Positions 17,301 through 26,688 of a DNA stretch of 64,000 nt are shown one piece after another (within the stretch, counting starts at the first letter, position 1; the number at the start of each line of letters is the position of its first letter). This DNA is from Novosphingobium sp. SG751A (lineage in GTDB: Bacteria; Pseudomonadota; Alphaproteobacteria; Sphingomonadales; Sphingomonadaceae). The notes below the pieces were generated by a model. The model was given only the letters and a program-made list of their open reading frames with translations. It searched no databases and was not told the DNA's origin. The stretch is taken from positions 1 to 64,000 of the forward strand of contig NZ_JABGCB010000001.1 of the NCBI RefSeq assembly GCF_013149295.1. Reading direction: 5' to 3'. The translations under genes and the position numbers were made by a program.

Positions 17301-18464
17301 ATGAGCAGCGCCCCGACTCCAGCCACGACTCAAGCAGAACCACGTAACGCCGCCATCATTGTGGCCGCAGGCGCGGGCCTGCGCGCGGGCCAACCCATGC
17401 CCAAGCAATTCGCAATGTGGCGCGGCAAGCCGGTGGTGCGCCATTCGGTCGAGCGCCTGATGGCGGCGGGCGTGGCGCCGATTGTAGTCGTGATCCCCGA
17501 TGGCGCGCAGGATGTGGCCTCGGCGGCGCTGGATGGCCTGCCGGTGCGATTGGTCGCAGGCGGCGCCTCGCGGCAGGATTCGGTGCGCGCCGGACTGGAG
17601 GCTCTGGCCAATGACGCGCCCGCCATCGTGCATATCCATGATGCCGCACGTCCGATCCTGCCTCTGATGGTGGTCGAAAGGCTGGAAACGGCGCTGGAGC
17701 ATCAGCCCGGCGCGATTCCTGTTCTGCCCGTCGTGGACAGCTTGTGTAACGCCTCGGACAATCTGATGGGAGCGCCAGCCCGCCGCGAGGCCTTGCGCCG
17801 GGTGCAGACGCCGCAAAGCTTTCGCTTTGCCGATATTCTGGCCGCGCATCGCGCGTGGGATGGCCCAACCAATGCGGGTGATGATGCACAGGTTGCTCAG
17901 GCTTATGGTCTGGGTATCGCTCTGGTCGATGGAGATGAAGCCTTGCACAAGCTGACCTATGCCGGCGATTTTGCCCCAACTCTGCCCCCGGTGCGGATGG
18001 GCACGGGCTATGATGTCCACCGGCTTGAGGATGGCGAGGAATTGTGGCTCTGCGGGGTCAAGATCGAGCATCATCAGGGCCTGAGCGGGCATAGCGATGC
18101 CGATGTGGCGATCCACGCGCTGGTCGATGCGATCCTCGGCGCCTGCGCGCGCGGCGATATTGGCCAGCATTTCCCGCCCTCCGACCCGCAATGGAAAGGC
18201 GCGGCCTCGGACCGTTTTCTGGCCCATGCGGTCAAGCTGGCGGGCGAAGTGGGCTATGCCATCGGCCATGTCGATGTAACGATCATCTGCGAAGCGCCTA
18301 AGATCGGCCCGCACCGCGAGGCGATGCGCGCCCGTCTGGCCGCGATCATGGGCGTCGATGTAGGGCTGGTCAGCGTCAAGGCCACCACCACCGAGAAACT
18401 CGGCTTTACCGGGCGCGGCGAAGGCATCGCCGCCCAGGCCGCCGCCACGCTGTTGCTAGCCTGA
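17301..18464 (+). CDS. ispDF: bifunctional IspD/IspF (MEP isoprenoid pathway)
   Basis: 387 residues carrying two enzymes of the non-mevalonate pathway. Residues ~1-228 are IspD, the CTP:MEP cytidylyltransferase ([32 protein letters not shown]), although the usual position of the glycine-rich loop is slightly altered. Residues ~229-387 are IspF, MECDP synthase ([10 protein letters not shown] with metal-ligand Asp/His, [36 protein letters not shown]). Fusion of non-consecutive steps is common in alphaproteobacteria. The ATG at 17301 gives [10 protein letters not shown]; no strong ribosome site is evident. Its stop overlaps the next start (TGATG). Confidence 0.95.
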   Translation: MSSAPTPATTQAEPRNAAIIVAAGAGLRAGQPMPKQFAMWRGKPVVRHSVERLMAAGVAPIVVVIPDGAQDVASAALDGLPVRLVAGGASRQDSVRAGLEALANDAPAIVHIHDAARPILPLMVVERLETALEHQPGAIPVLPVVDSLCNASDNLMGAPARREALRRVQTPQSFRFADILAAHRAWDGPTNAGDDAQVAQAYGLGIALVDGDEALHKLTYAGDFAPTLPPVRMGTGYDVHRLEDGEELWLCGVKIEHHQGLSGHSDADVAIHALVDAILGACARGDIGQHFPPSDPQWKGAASDRFLAHAVKLAGEVGYAIGHVDVTIICEAPKIGPHREAMRARLAAIMGVDVGLVSVKATTTEKLGFTGRGEGIAAQAAATLLLA

Positions 18465-18994
18465 TGGCACGGATTTTTGCCCTGACGGCTTCGGCCTTAT
18501 TGGTGATCGCGCCGGGAATGGCGCGCGCTGCCGAGCCTTGTCTGTCGCCCGCCGAATTTTCCTCGCTGGTCGGCTTTGCCCTGCCCGGCACGATTGCGGG
18601 TGTGGCCCAGCGTTGCGGCCCCACCTTGCCCGATGGCGCGTTTCTGCGCGGGCCGGCGCGGGGTATGATCGACCGCTATGCCAGCGTCAAACCCACACTC
18701 TGGCCCGGCGCCAAGGCCGCCATCGGCAAGATGAGCACGGGCGCCCCCACCGATATTTCCGCCCTGTTGGGCCAATTGCCCGATCCGCAGCAACAGCAGA
18801 TCGTGGAAACCATGGTGACCGGCATGGTCGCCGAAAAGCTCCCCATCGCCCGCTGCCCGGAACTGGACCGGCTGCTGGCGATCCTCTCCCCCCTGCCGCC
18901 CGAAAGCACGGCTGAGGCCATCGGCCTTGCCATCGGCCTCGGGTCGCGCGCCGGACAAGCGCGCCTTGGCAAAATCGTGATTTGCACACAATGA
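18464..18994 (+). CDS. small exported protein of unknown function
   Basis: 176 residues that I do not recognise. The N terminus (ARIFALTASALLVIAPGMA then RAAEPC) is a convincing signal peptide with cleavage near residue 22. Four cysteines remain in the mature chain (AEPCL, RCGP, ARCPE, VICTQ), suggesting two periplasmic disulfides. A central QLPDPQQQQIVETMV region is predicted helical. Its ATG overlaps the ispDF stop and its stop overlaps the pncC start (ATGA), so all three are translationally coupled. Nothing in the sequence ties its function to isoprenoids or NAD. Confidence 0.75.
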   Translation: MARIFALTASALLVIAPGMARAAEPCLSPAEFSSLVGFALPGTIAGVAQRCGPTLPDGAFLRGPARGMIDRYASVKPTLWPGAKAAIGKMSTGAPTDISALLGQLPDPQQQQIVETMVTGMVAEKLPIARCPELDRLLAILSPLPPESTAEAIGLAIGLGSRAGQARLGKIVICTQ

Positions 18995-19530
18995 CTCAAG
19001 CTTCCTTCTTCGCTCCCGACATTATGGAAATGGCCGCACAGGTGATCGCGGAAAACCGCGCGCTGGGCCGCAAGGTCGTGCTGGCCGAAAGCTGCACCGG
19101 GGGTCTCGTCTCGGCGGCGCTGACCGAGATTGCCGGTTCATCGGCGGTGGTGGAAAGCGGTTTCGTCACCTATTCCAATGCGGCCAAGCAAAAGCTGCTT
19201 TGCGTTTCGCCCGACATCATCGACACGTTCGGCGCGGTTTCCTGCGCCTGCGCATGGGCGATGGCGCAGGGCGCGCTGAAGAATTCGGACGCCGATGTGG
19301 CCGTGGCGATCAGCGGCATTGCCGGGCCTGATGGCGGCACCGCGCAAAAGCCGGTCGGCCTGGTGGTCTTTGCCAAGGCCGAGCGCAACAGCGAGGAAGT
19401 GCTGGCCGAGGAGCGTTTTTTTGCCCCCACCAGCCGCAGCGAAATCCGCGCCGAGGCGGTGAAGGTCGCGCTTGAACTGCTCTTGCCGAAAAAAGAGGCC
19501 CCCATGGAGCCCCCCGCCGAGGAGGAGTGA
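18991..19530 (+). CDS. pncC: nicotinamide-nucleotide amidohydrolase (CinA C-terminal family)
   Basis: 179 residues corresponding to the stand-alone CinA C-terminal domain. It contains the catalytic LAESCTGGLVSAALTEIAGSS segment (Ser and neighbouring residues) and AISGIAGPDGGTAQKPVGLV. The enzyme deamidates NMN to nicotinate mononucleotide in pyridine-nucleotide recycling. The ATG at 18991 overlaps the upstream stop (ATGA) and is preferred to an in-frame TTG at 18982. The C-terminal tail is acidic (PMEPPAEEE). Confidence 0.92.
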   Translation: MTQASFFAPDIMEMAAQVIAENRALGRKVVLAESCTGGLVSAALTEIAGSSAVVESGFVTYSNAAKQKLLCVSPDIIDTFGAVSCACAWAMAQGALKNSDADVAVAISGIAGPDGGTAQKPVGLVVFAKAERNSEEVLAEERFFAPTSRSEIRAEAVKVALELLLPKKEAPMEPPAEEE

Positions 19531-19533
19531 TCC

Positions 19534-19974
19534 TCAGGCCGGCTCACCACCATAGAGTTTGGCCGCACGCTCTTCAAAAGCGGCCACCATCTTGCGGAAC
19601 GCCTTGTCGAAATATTGCCCGGCAAGGCTTTCGAACAAGGGGTTGCGGAAAGTGAAGCTGACGTCGAATTCAAGCTCGCAGCCGCCATCCACGTCGCGAA
19701 ACTTCCACACATTGTCCAGATCGCGCATCGGCCCGTCGAGGTAATGGACGGTCAATTCGCGCGGGGCGTCAAACACCACGCGGCTGGTAAATTTCTCGCG
19801 CAGCATTTTGAAGCCCACCAGCATGTCGGCCACCATTTCGCGCCCGTCATTGCTCTTTACCCGCGTGGCCACGACCCAGGGCAGGAATTCGCCATACCGA
19901 CCCACATCGGCCACCAGATCGAACATCTGCTTGGCCGAATAGGGCAGGCGGCGCGTCTCATGAATACTCGGCAT
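19534..19974 (-). CDS. RatA/COQ10-like START-domain protein
   Basis: 146 residues of the SRPBCC/START fold. ETRRLPYSAKQMFDLVADV and YGEFLPWV near the N terminus and FRNPLFESLAGQYFDKAF near the C terminus are hallmarks of the RatA/COQ10 group. COQ10 homologues bind coenzyme Q and assist respiration; E. coli RatA was also reported to inhibit 70S formation, so the role is ambiguous. The start at 19974 is 7 bp after the lipA stop, so the pair is an operon; this lipA-ratA linkage is common in alphaproteobacteria. I favour the quinone-binding role. Confidence 0.88.
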   Translation of the reverse strand: MPSIHETRRLPYSAKQMFDLVADVGRYGEFLPWVVATRVKSNDGREMVADMLVGFKMLREKFTSRVVFDAPRELTVHYLDGPMRDLDNVWKFRDVDGGCELEFDVSFTFRNPLFESLAGQYFDKAFRKMVAAFEERAAKLYGGEPA

Positions 19975-19981
19975 CGCGGGA

Positions 19982-20926
19982 TCAGGCCTTGGCCGCTGCC
20001 TTGGCGAGCTTGGCCTCACGGGCCGCGCGCATTTCGGCAAAATCCTTGCCCGCGTGATAGGACGAGCGGGTCAGCGGGCTGGCCGCGACCTGAAGGAAGC
20101 CCTTGGCCCGCGCAATCGCGCCATAGGCGTTGAAGGCGGCAGGCGTCACGAATTCCTTGACCTCGGCATGCTTGGGCGTCGGGCGCAGATATTGGCCCAT
20201 GGTCAGGAAGTCGATCTGCGCGCTGCGCATATCATCCATCACCTGATGGACCTCCAGCCGCTGCTCGCCAAGGCCCAGCATGATGCCGCTCTTGGTAAAG
20301 ATCAGCGGGTTATGCGCTTTGACCTCTTCGAGCAGGCGCAGCGAGGAATAATAGCGCGCGCCGGGGCGGATGGTGGGATAGTTGCGGGGCACGGTTTCCA
20401 GATTGTGATTATACACGTCCGGGCCAGCCGCCACGATCGCCTCGATCGCCGGGCGCATCTTGTTGCGGAAGTCCGGGGTCAGGATCTCGATCGTCGTGTT
20501 GGGCGTGGTGCGGCGCAATTCGTTGATGACCTTGACGAACTGGCTGGCACCGCCGTCGGGCAGATCGTCGCGGTCCACCGAGGTGATGACGATATGCTCC
20601 AGCCCCAGCTTGGCGGCGGCCTCGGCCACATGGGCGGGCTCGTTCAGGTCCACCTTGCGCGGCATGCCGGTCTTGACGTTGCAAAACGCACAGGCGCGAG
20701 TGCAGACATCGCCAAGGATCATCACCGTGGCATGCTTCTTGGTCCAGCATTCGCCGATATTCGGACAGGCCGCCTCTTCACACACCGTATTGAGGCCCAG
20801 CCCGCGCATCAGGTCGCGCGTGGCGCCATATTCGCGGCTGACCGGCGCCTTGACGCGGATCCAGTCAGGCTTGCGCTGTGTGACGGGTACGGAATCGGGC
20901 GAAGGAGGCGTGGAGAGGTCGTTCAT
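19982..20926 (-). CDS. lipA: lipoyl synthase
   Basis: 314 residues; a radical-SAM enzyme inserting two sulfurs into octanoyl chains of lipoyl domains. Both cluster motifs are present: the auxiliary cluster cysteines in [15 protein letters not shown] and the radical-SAM CTRACAFC. The C-terminal RSSYHAG supplies the conserved serine ligand. [14 protein letters not shown] and LGLGE are also typical. It begins at ATG 20926 and is followed 7 bp later by ratA. Confidence 0.97.
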   Translation of the reverse strand: MNDLSTPPSPDSVPVTQRKPDWIRVKAPVSREYGATRDLMRGLGLNTVCEEAACPNIGECWTKKHATVMILGDVCTRACAFCNVKTGMPRKVDLNEPAHVAEAAAKLGLEHIVITSVDRDDLPDGGASQFVKVINELRRTTPNTTIEILTPDFRNKMRPAIEAIVAAGPDVYNHNLETVPRNYPTIRPGARYYSSLRLLEEVKAHNPLIFTKSGIMLGLGEQRLEVHQVMDDMRSAQIDFLTMGQYLRPTPKHAEVKEFVTPAAFNAYGAIARAKGFLQVAASPLTRSSYHAGKDFAEMRAAREAKLAKAAAKA

Positions 20927-21069
20927 GGCCTGCCAGATAGGCGCATGAGGCGGCTCTTTCCAGAGTTAAGTTTGAGTTTCTGCTGGCCTTCGGGCGGGCT
21001 TCGGGGCAATCGGCGCCCATGGGCATGACGGGTCGAATCCCTGATGCCCGCCATCGTCAGGAGAACGAG

Positions 21070-21729
21070 ATGTCAGATTCGGGTAACGCCCCCGCCCCGC
21101 TTGATCGTCTTATCGCGGGCTATCACCGTTTCCGCGAAACCGGCTGGACCCCGCACCGTGAGCGCTGGAGCCAGTTGGGCGAGCGTCAGCAGCCCGAAGT
21201 GATGGTGATCGCCTGCTCCGACAGCCGCGTCGATCCTTCGCAGATCTTCGATGTCGATCCGGGCGAAATCTTTGTGGTGCGCAATGTGGCCGCGCTGGTG
21301 CCGCCGTTTGAAACCACGCCGGGCCATCACGGCGTCTCGGCGGCGCTCGAATTTGCGGTGCAGGTTTTGAAGGTGCGCGAGATCATCGTCATGGGCCACG
21401 GCCTTTGCGGCGGCTGCAAGGCGGCGCTGACGCAGGAATTGCAAGGCACCGAGCCGGGCCAGGGCGGCTTTGTCGCCAACTGGATCTCGCTGCTGGACGA
21501 AGCGCGCGATTCGGTGGCCCATCAGCACGGCACCACCGGGCGCCCCGCCGAACGCGCCATGGAGCAGGCAGGCGTCAAGGTCAGCCTCGAAAACCTGCGA
21601 AGCTTTCCCTGCGTGTCGCAAAAGGAAGCCAAGGGCAGCCTCAAGCTGCGCGGCGCCTTCTTCGCCATTTCGGACGGCGTGCTGCATCTGCTGGATGAAA
21701 CCAGTGGCGAATTTGCCCCGGTCGAATAA
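21070..21729 (+). CDS. beta-class carbonic anhydrase
   Basis: 219 residues. The zinc-site motifs CSDSR and HGLCGGC are present, giving the Cys-His-Cys ligands and the Asp-Arg dyad; ADxF-type and C-terminal strand regions are normal. It interconverts CO2 and bicarbonate in the cytoplasm. The ATG at 21070 follows AGGAGAACGAG, a strong ribosome site, so the in-frame upstream ATG is disregarded. It appears monocistronic with a strong terminator. Confidence 0.95.
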   Translation: MSDSGNAPAPLDRLIAGYHRFRETGWTPHRERWSQLGERQQPEVMVIACSDSRVDPSQIFDVDPGEIFVVRNVAALVPPFETTPGHHGVSAALEFAVQVLKVREIIVMGHGLCGGCKAALTQELQGTEPGQGGFVANWISLLDEARDSVAHQHGTTGRPAERAMEQAGVKVSLENLRSFPCVSQKEAKGSLKLRGAFFAISDGVLHLLDETSGEFAPVE

Positions 21730-21745
21730 AGGCGGCCGAATACGA

Positions 21746-21785
21746 AAAGGGGGCGGCGGTTTCCCGTCGCCCCCTTTCCTTTTTC
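21746..21785. terminator. Bidirectional terminator between carbonic anhydrase and TPR gene
   Basis: AAAGGGGGCG pairs with CGCCCCCTTT around a 12-nt loop, followed by CCTTTTT on the plus strand; the minus strand ends in TTTTC. It lies between two convergent stops (21729 and 21802). Confidence 0.88.
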
Positions 21786-21801
21786 CGTAAAGGCTTAAAC
21801 C

Positions 21802-23058
21802 TTACTTGCCGGCGGCCTTCTGCGCCGCATAGAGCGACCAGAGTTCAGCCATCGGCTTACGCGGCCCTTCGACCTGCGCGAAAGTGGCCTGCGCACCGGC
21901 ATAATCGCCCGCATCCACCTGTGCGATGCCCAGACGGGTCAGCACGACCGGCTTGTCCACGCCCGGCTTGCCCAGAGCGATCTTGTAAAGTTCCGCAGCC
22001 TTGGCCGATTCGTGATAGGACAGCAGCGCATCAGCCGCGCCCGACACGGTGCCCACAGTCGCATTGGCGGCGCGCGCATCCTTTTCAAAACCGGGCAGCG
22101 AGGCCTTGTCCGGGCCGATACGGCCATTCGCGGTCTTGAGCGCTTCAGCATAGAAGGTCTTCGATGCGTCGAGCTTGCCAGCGGCAACACCGGCTTCGAT
22201 CACGGCCTTCACTTCGCCCGGATTACGACGAGCGTCAGCAGCCTGAACGAATTCGCCATAGTCGCGTTCTTCAGCCCAGCTGTTGGTGCGCGCCATCAGG
22301 CGCATCAGGTCAATCGTGTCCTGCGAGGGCAACTGACCCAGATCGCGCAGCACGGCAATCGCGGCCGACCAGCTCTTGGTCACAGGATAGGCCTTGACCA
22401 GCCCGGTCGAGAAATTCACCGCCTGAGCATAATCGCGGTTTTCATAGGCAAAGCCCAGACCGCGACGATACCAGTTTTCCGGCGCCGCCGTCCCGGCAAT
22501 CGCAATCGCCTTGTTCAATTCGTCAAAGCCGGCCTTGGGCTGCTTTTCCTCGAAATTGATTTCGGCCAGCCATACATGCGGCTCAGCTTCCTTGTTGCCT
22601 GCGGCGATCGAGGCATCAAGGTTCTTGCGGGCGCCCGCATTGTCCTTGGCCTGAAGCGCCATCTGGGCCAGCGCAAAGTGCAGCTTGGGCAGCAGGTCGG
22701 GCGGGGTCTTGCCGCTGTCGACCATCAATTGAATGCCCTTGCCCTGAAGCGCATCGTCCTTGGCCAGGCTGCCAAGCTGGATGCCCCAGTTGCCCGCAGT
22801 GAACTTGTCATCAGGCTTGGTCGCGGCGGCCAGAACCTTTTCATACTGCGCGCGCAGATCGGCAATGCCTTCGGGGCTGGGCGCCTTCTTCACCTTTTCC
22901 AGAGCGGTCTGGAAAGGCACGCCGACAGCCAGAAACGGCTTGGAAAGATCGGGACCAGCAGGCGCCGCCATGGCGGGGGCCGCCACCATCACGCCAGCGC
23001 CCGCCACGGGCAAAGCCAGCGCCACGGCCAAAGCAAAGCGCGAAAGGGAAAGCTTCAT
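21802..23058 (-). CDS. exported TPR-repeat protein
   Basis: 418 residues. The N terminus (KLSLSRFALAVALALPVAG, then AMAAPAG) is a signal peptide cleaved around residue 32. The rest is alanine-rich helical sequence with TPR-like repeats (HFALAQMALQAKDNAGARKN, PHVWLAEINFEEKQ, NWYRRGLGFAYENRDYAQAV, LTRLGIAQVDAGDYAGAQAT). It is probably a periplasmic scaffold; the partner is unknown. GGAGATAG precedes the ATG. It is divergent from gyrA. Confidence 0.8.
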   Translation of the reverse strand: MKLSLSRFALAVALALPVAGAGVMVAAPAMAAPAGPDLSKPFLAVGVPFQTALEKVKKAPSPEGIADLRAQYEKVLAAATKPDDKFTAGNWGIQLGSLAKDDALQGKGIQLMVDSGKTPPDLLPKLHFALAQMALQAKDNAGARKNLDASIAAGNKEAEPHVWLAEINFEEKQPKAGFDELNKAIAIAGTAAPENWYRRGLGFAYENRDYAQAVNFSTGLVKAYPVTKSWSAAIAVLRDLGQLPSQDTIDLMRLMARTNSWAEERDYGEFVQAADARRNPGEVKAVIEAGVAAGKLDASKTFYAEALKTANGRIGPDKASLPGFEKDARAANATVGTVSGAADALLSYHESAKAAELYKIALGKPGVDKPVVLTRLGIAQVDAGDYAGAQATFAQVEGPRKPMAELWSLYAAQKAAGK

Positions 23059-23361
23059 TGCAATCTATCTCCTCTTTGGCATGGCAACCGATGTGCCGCC
23101 CCAAACTGAACGTTGCGCTTGTTAAGGCAAATCCGCGTCAATGCAACTATCGCCTTACTGCCCTGTCGCGTGTGAACCACGATTGAACTACGACTTTGTG
23201 CGCATGGCAGCGATTGCGCGCCAGGAGATATGCCCCGGTTGTGGAAAACGCATTCGATCCGGCCCACTAGGCGATGCAATCGCTGGCCATAGGCGACGCC
23301 ATGGCCTAGAGACATGCAATCCGGGCCAGTCCCACAACAATCGAAGAATGAAAACACGCGC
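23059..23361. other. Intergenic control region between TPR gene and gyrA
   Basis: About 300 bp with divergent genes on either side, so it must hold promoters for both. I see no clear -35/-10 pair, operator or hairpin. A short frame with a CPGCGKRI motif (about 23141-23365) is discussed under rejected items. Confidence 0.4.
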
Positions 23362-26079
23362 GTGAGCGACGAAACCACCCTGACCGCCAGCCCCATGGGC
23401 GAATTCACCCGCGTCGATATCGTCGACGAGATGAAGACCAGCTACCTCGATTATGCGATGAGCGTGATCGTGGCGCGCGCGTTGCCCGATGTGCGCGACG
23501 GGTTGAAGCCGGTGCATCGCCGCATCCTGTGGACCTGCCACGAGAACGGCTTCAATCATTCAAAGGCCTATCGCAAATCGGCGCGTATCGTCGGCGATGC
23601 GATGGGCAAGTATCACCCGCATGGCGACGCGGCGATCTATGACGCGCTGGCGCGTATGACGCAGGACTGGTCGATGCGCCTGCCGCTGATCGATGGTCAG
23701 GGCAACTTCGGCTCTATGGACCCCGATCCGCCGGCCTCGATGCGCTATACCGAAGCGCGTCTGGCCAAGGTGGCCGACAGCCTGCTGGCCGATATCGACA
23801 AGAACACCGTCGATTTCGTTGACAACTATGACGGGTCGGAGAGCGAGCCGCAGGCCCTGCCCGCGCGCTTCCCCAACCTGCTGGTCAATGGCGCGGGCGG
23901 CATCGCGGTCGGCATGGCTACCAATATCCCGCCGCACAATCTGGGCGAAGTGATCGACGGCGCGCTGGCCACCATCGACAATCCGGCAATCACCACCGAT
24001 GAACTGATGAAGATCATTCCGGGGCCGGATTTTCCGACTGCCCCGCTGATCCTGGGCCAGGGCGGCGCGCGCAACGCCTATAACACCGGGCGCGGCAGCA
24101 TCATCATGCGCGCGCGGCATGTCATCGAGACGGGCCGCAATGACCGTCGCTCGATCGTGCTGACCTCGATCCCCTATCAGGTGGGCAAATCAGGCCTTGT
24201 TGAAAAGATCGCCGAGGCGGCCAAGGACAAGCGCATCGAGGGCATTTCCGACATCCGCGACGAATCAAACCGCGAAGGCGTGCGCGTCGTCGTCGATTTG
24301 AAGCGCGATGCCACGCCCGAGGTCGTGCTCAACCAGATCTGGCGCAACACGCCCGCACAATCCTCGTTCCCCGCGAACATGCTGGCCATCCGTGGCGGGC
24401 GTCCGGAAGTGCTGGGGCTGAAGGATATTCTCACCTCCTTCATCGCCTTCCGCGAAGAAGTGATTACCCGCCGCACCAAGTTCGAGCTCAACAAAGCGCG
24501 CGACCGGGCGCATATCTTGCTGGGTCTGGTGATCGCGGTCACCAATCTGGACGAGGTGGTGCGCATCATCCGCGGCTCGCCCAATCCGGGCGCGGCGCGC
24601 GCGGCTTTGTCGGCGCGCGAATGGCCGATGGGTGAAATCGCCTCCTATATCCGTCTGGTCGAGGCGATTGAGGAAGGCAGCGACGAGCTTTCGGCGCCTA
24701 CCTATCGCCTGAGCGAAACGCAGGTAAAGGCGATCCTCGACCTGCGCCTGCACCGCCTGACGGCGCTGGGCCGCGACGAAATCGGCGACGAACTCGAAAG
24801 TCTGGCCAAGGCGATTGCCGAATATCTCTCGATTCTGGGCGACCGCGCCAAGCTATATGGCGTGATCCGTCAGGAGCTGATCGAGGTGCGCGCCGCTTTT
24901 GCCACGCCGCGCGTGTCGGAAATCACCGCCGCCGCCGATGGCATTGATGACGAAGATTTGATCGAGCGCGACGACATGGTCGTGACCGTGACGATGGATG
25001 GCTATATCAAGCGCACCCCGCTCAGCACGTTCCGCGCACAGGCGCGCGGCGGCAAGGGCCGTGCGGGCATGGCCACCAAGGAAGAGGATGCCGTGGGGAC
25101 GATGTTCGTCACCACCACCCATAATCCGGTGCTGTTCTTCAGCACAGCGGGCAAGGTCTATCGCCTCAAGGTCTATAAGCTGCCCGAAGGCGGCCCGGCC
25201 ACGCGCGGTCGCCCGATTGTCAACATGCTGCCCGCACTGGACAAGGATGAGACGATCGCCACTGTGCTGCCTCTGCCCGAGGATGAGGCCGATTGGGGCG
25301 CGCTCTCGGTGGTGTTCGCCACGGCCAAGGGCAATATCCGCCGCAACAGCATGGATGCCTTTGCCAATATCCCGTCGAACGGCAAATTCGCCATGCGGTT
25401 CGAGGAAGGCGATGATGACCGCCTGATCGGCGTGGCGCTCCTGTCGCAGGATGACGACGTGCTGCTGGCAAGCCGTCAGGGCAAGGCGATCCGCTTTGCC
25501 GCCGATGAAGTGCGCGAATTTACCAGCCGTACCTCAACCGGCGTGCGCGGCATGCTGCTCAAGGGTGATGACGAGGTGATCTCGCTCTCGATCCTGCACC
25601 GAGTGGGCACCAGCAGCGAGGAACGCGAGGATTACCTGAAATTCGCGCCGTGGAAGGGCGAGAAGGAAGGCGAACCTTCGATCTCGGCAGAGCGCATGGC
25701 CGAACTGGCCGCGCGCGAGGAATTCATCCTCACCGTCTGCACCAACGGCTATGGCAAACTGTCCTCGGCCTATGAATATCGCCGGACTGGGCGCGGTGGT
25801 CAGGGCATCACCAATATCGACAACATCGCCCGCAATGGCGAAGTCGTAGCCAGCTTCCGCGCCGTTCAGGCTGATCAGCTTATGCTGGTGACCGATCAGG
25901 CCAAGATGATCCGCCTGCCGCTCTCGTCGCTGCGCGTGATCGGGCGCGGGTCGGCGGGCGTGCGCCTGTTCAACGTGGCCGATAATGAACATGTCGTTTC
26001 TGCTGTGCGTCTGGCCGAGGGCGAAGGCGAAGAGGAGACCGGCGAAGAGGCGGCGCCCGAAGGAACGGCGGGCGAATGA
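23362..26079 (+). CDS. gyrA: DNA gyrase subunit A
   Basis: About 905 residues. The winged-helix and tower breakage-reunion domain starts at [18 protein letters not shown], has the catalytic tyrosine in MRYTEARL, and the C-terminal beta-pinwheel includes the GyrA box-like RGGKGRAG and GRGGQGI repeats. The quinolone-determining region reads [11 protein letters not shown], i.e. alanine at the E. coli Ser83 position and the normal Asp at 87. An acidic tail ([15 protein letters not shown]) ends the protein. The GTG at 23362 matches family N termini (SDETT); an ATG at 23314 is an alternative. Its stop overlaps the DUF952 start (ATGA). Confidence 0.97.
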   Translation: MSDETTLTASPMGEFTRVDIVDEMKTSYLDYAMSVIVARALPDVRDGLKPVHRRILWTCHENGFNHSKAYRKSARIVGDAMGKYHPHGDAAIYDALARMTQDWSMRLPLIDGQGNFGSMDPDPPASMRYTEARLAKVADSLLADIDKNTVDFVDNYDGSESEPQALPARFPNLLVNGAGGIAVGMATNIPPHNLGEVIDGALATIDNPAITTDELMKIIPGPDFPTAPLILGQGGARNAYNTGRGSIIMRARHVIETGRNDRRSIVLTSIPYQVGKSGLVEKIAEAAKDKRIEGISDIRDESNREGVRVVVDLKRDATPEVVLNQIWRNTPAQSSFPANMLAIRGGRPEVLGLKDILTSFIAFREEVITRRTKFELNKARDRAHILLGLVIAVTNLDEVVRIIRGSPNPGAARAALSAREWPMGEIASYIRLVEAIEEGSDELSAPTYRLSETQVKAILDLRLHRLTALGRDEIGDELESLAKAIAEYLSILGDRAKLYGVIRQELIEVRAAFATPRVSEITAAADGIDDEDLIERDDMVVTVTMDGYIKRTPLSTFRAQARGGKGRAGMATKEEDAVGTMFVTTTHNPVLFFSTAGKVYRLKVYKLPEGGPATRGRPIVNMLPALDKDETIATVLPLPEDEADWGALSVVFATAKGNIRRNSMDAFANIPSNGKFAMRFEEGDDDRLIGVALLSQDDDVLLASRQGKAIRFAADEVREFTSRTSTGVRGMLLKGDDEVISLSILHRVGTSSEEREDYLKFAPWKGEKEGEPSISAERMAELAAREEFILTVCTNGYGKLSSAYEYRRTGRGGQGITNIDNIARNGEVVASFRAVQADQLMLVTDQAKMIRLPLSSLRVIGRGSAGVRLFNVADNEHVVSAVRLAEGEGEEETGEEAAPEGTAGE

Positions 26080-26414
26080 ACGTCGCGCACAAAGTGCTGA
26101 CCGCGCCGCAGATGGCGCAGTTCCTTGCCGATGGCGTGTTCAAGGGCGCGCCGGTGGATCTGGCCGATGGCTATATCCACCTCTCGGCCGAGCCGCAGTT
26201 GGCCGAAACCATCGACAAGCATTTCGCCGGAATAGACGATCTGTTTATCGCCACGGTCGATCTGGCGGCGTTGGGTGATGCGGTGAAGTGGGAAGTCTCG
26301 CGCGGCGGGGCGCTGTTTCCGCATGTGTATGGGGATTTGCCGCTGTCGGCCGTGGTGGCCCATGGGCCGCTGGTGCGCTCGGGCGATGGTTCGGTGGTTT
26401 TGCCTGCGGCTTGA
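26076..26414 (+). CDS. DUF952 family protein
   Basis: 112 residues of the DUF952 family. HKVLTAPQMAQFLADGVFKG, DLADGYIHLSAEPQ and FPHVYGDLPLSAV are the usual conserved blocks; the fold is compact and related to tRNA-ligase-like/ASCH-type small domains, and no function is established. The ATG overlaps the gyrA stop by 4 nt (ATGA), so it is co-translated with gyrase. It is immediately followed by copy B of the dispersed repeat. Confidence 0.88.
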   Translation: MNVAHKVLTAPQMAQFLADGVFKGAPVDLADGYIHLSAEPQLAETIDKHFAGIDDLFIATVDLAALGDAVKWEVSRGGALFPHVYGDLPLSAVVAHGPLVRSGDGSVVLPAA

Positions 26415-26420
26415 AGATGA

Positions 26421-26634
26421 ATGCGAGGGACTCGTCCCTCGCGCTCCCGTTACTGTATGCGTGGCGCCTTGGGCTCGGCGTGGCGTTTCGGACGCGAAAT
26501 TTGAATGCCTGCGGCGCGGATAGTTTCCACCTTTCCGCCCGCAGGCCTTATTCACATCCCCAAGCACCACGCCGCCGCACCAATCACCCCATTAACGGGA
26601 TTGCAAAGGGCCCCCGTCCTTTGCCCGCCGGCGG
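26421..26634 (+). repeat. Composite palindromic repeat, copy B
   Basis: About 214 bp, with the same module order as copy A: GAGGGACTCGTCCCTC stem, GCGCTCCCGTTACTGT, TCGGACGC, a GCCTGCGG...CCGCAGGC hairpin with a longer loop, CCCATTAACGGG, and GCAAAGG...CCTTTGCCCGCCGG. It occupies nearly the whole gap between the DUF952 gene and trmFO, 6 bp after the DUF952 stop. Confidence 0.9.
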
Positions 26635-26688
26635 CATCTTCCTGCCCCTCCTTGCCCCCCTCCCCCACAATAGCTAAAGCCCGCCCTC

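Noticed and set aside
23141-23365. Short frame with a CPGCGKRI motif upstream of gyrA
   Set aside because: It lies in the control region, has no ribosome site, overlaps the gyrA start, and a single CxxC pair can occur by chance.
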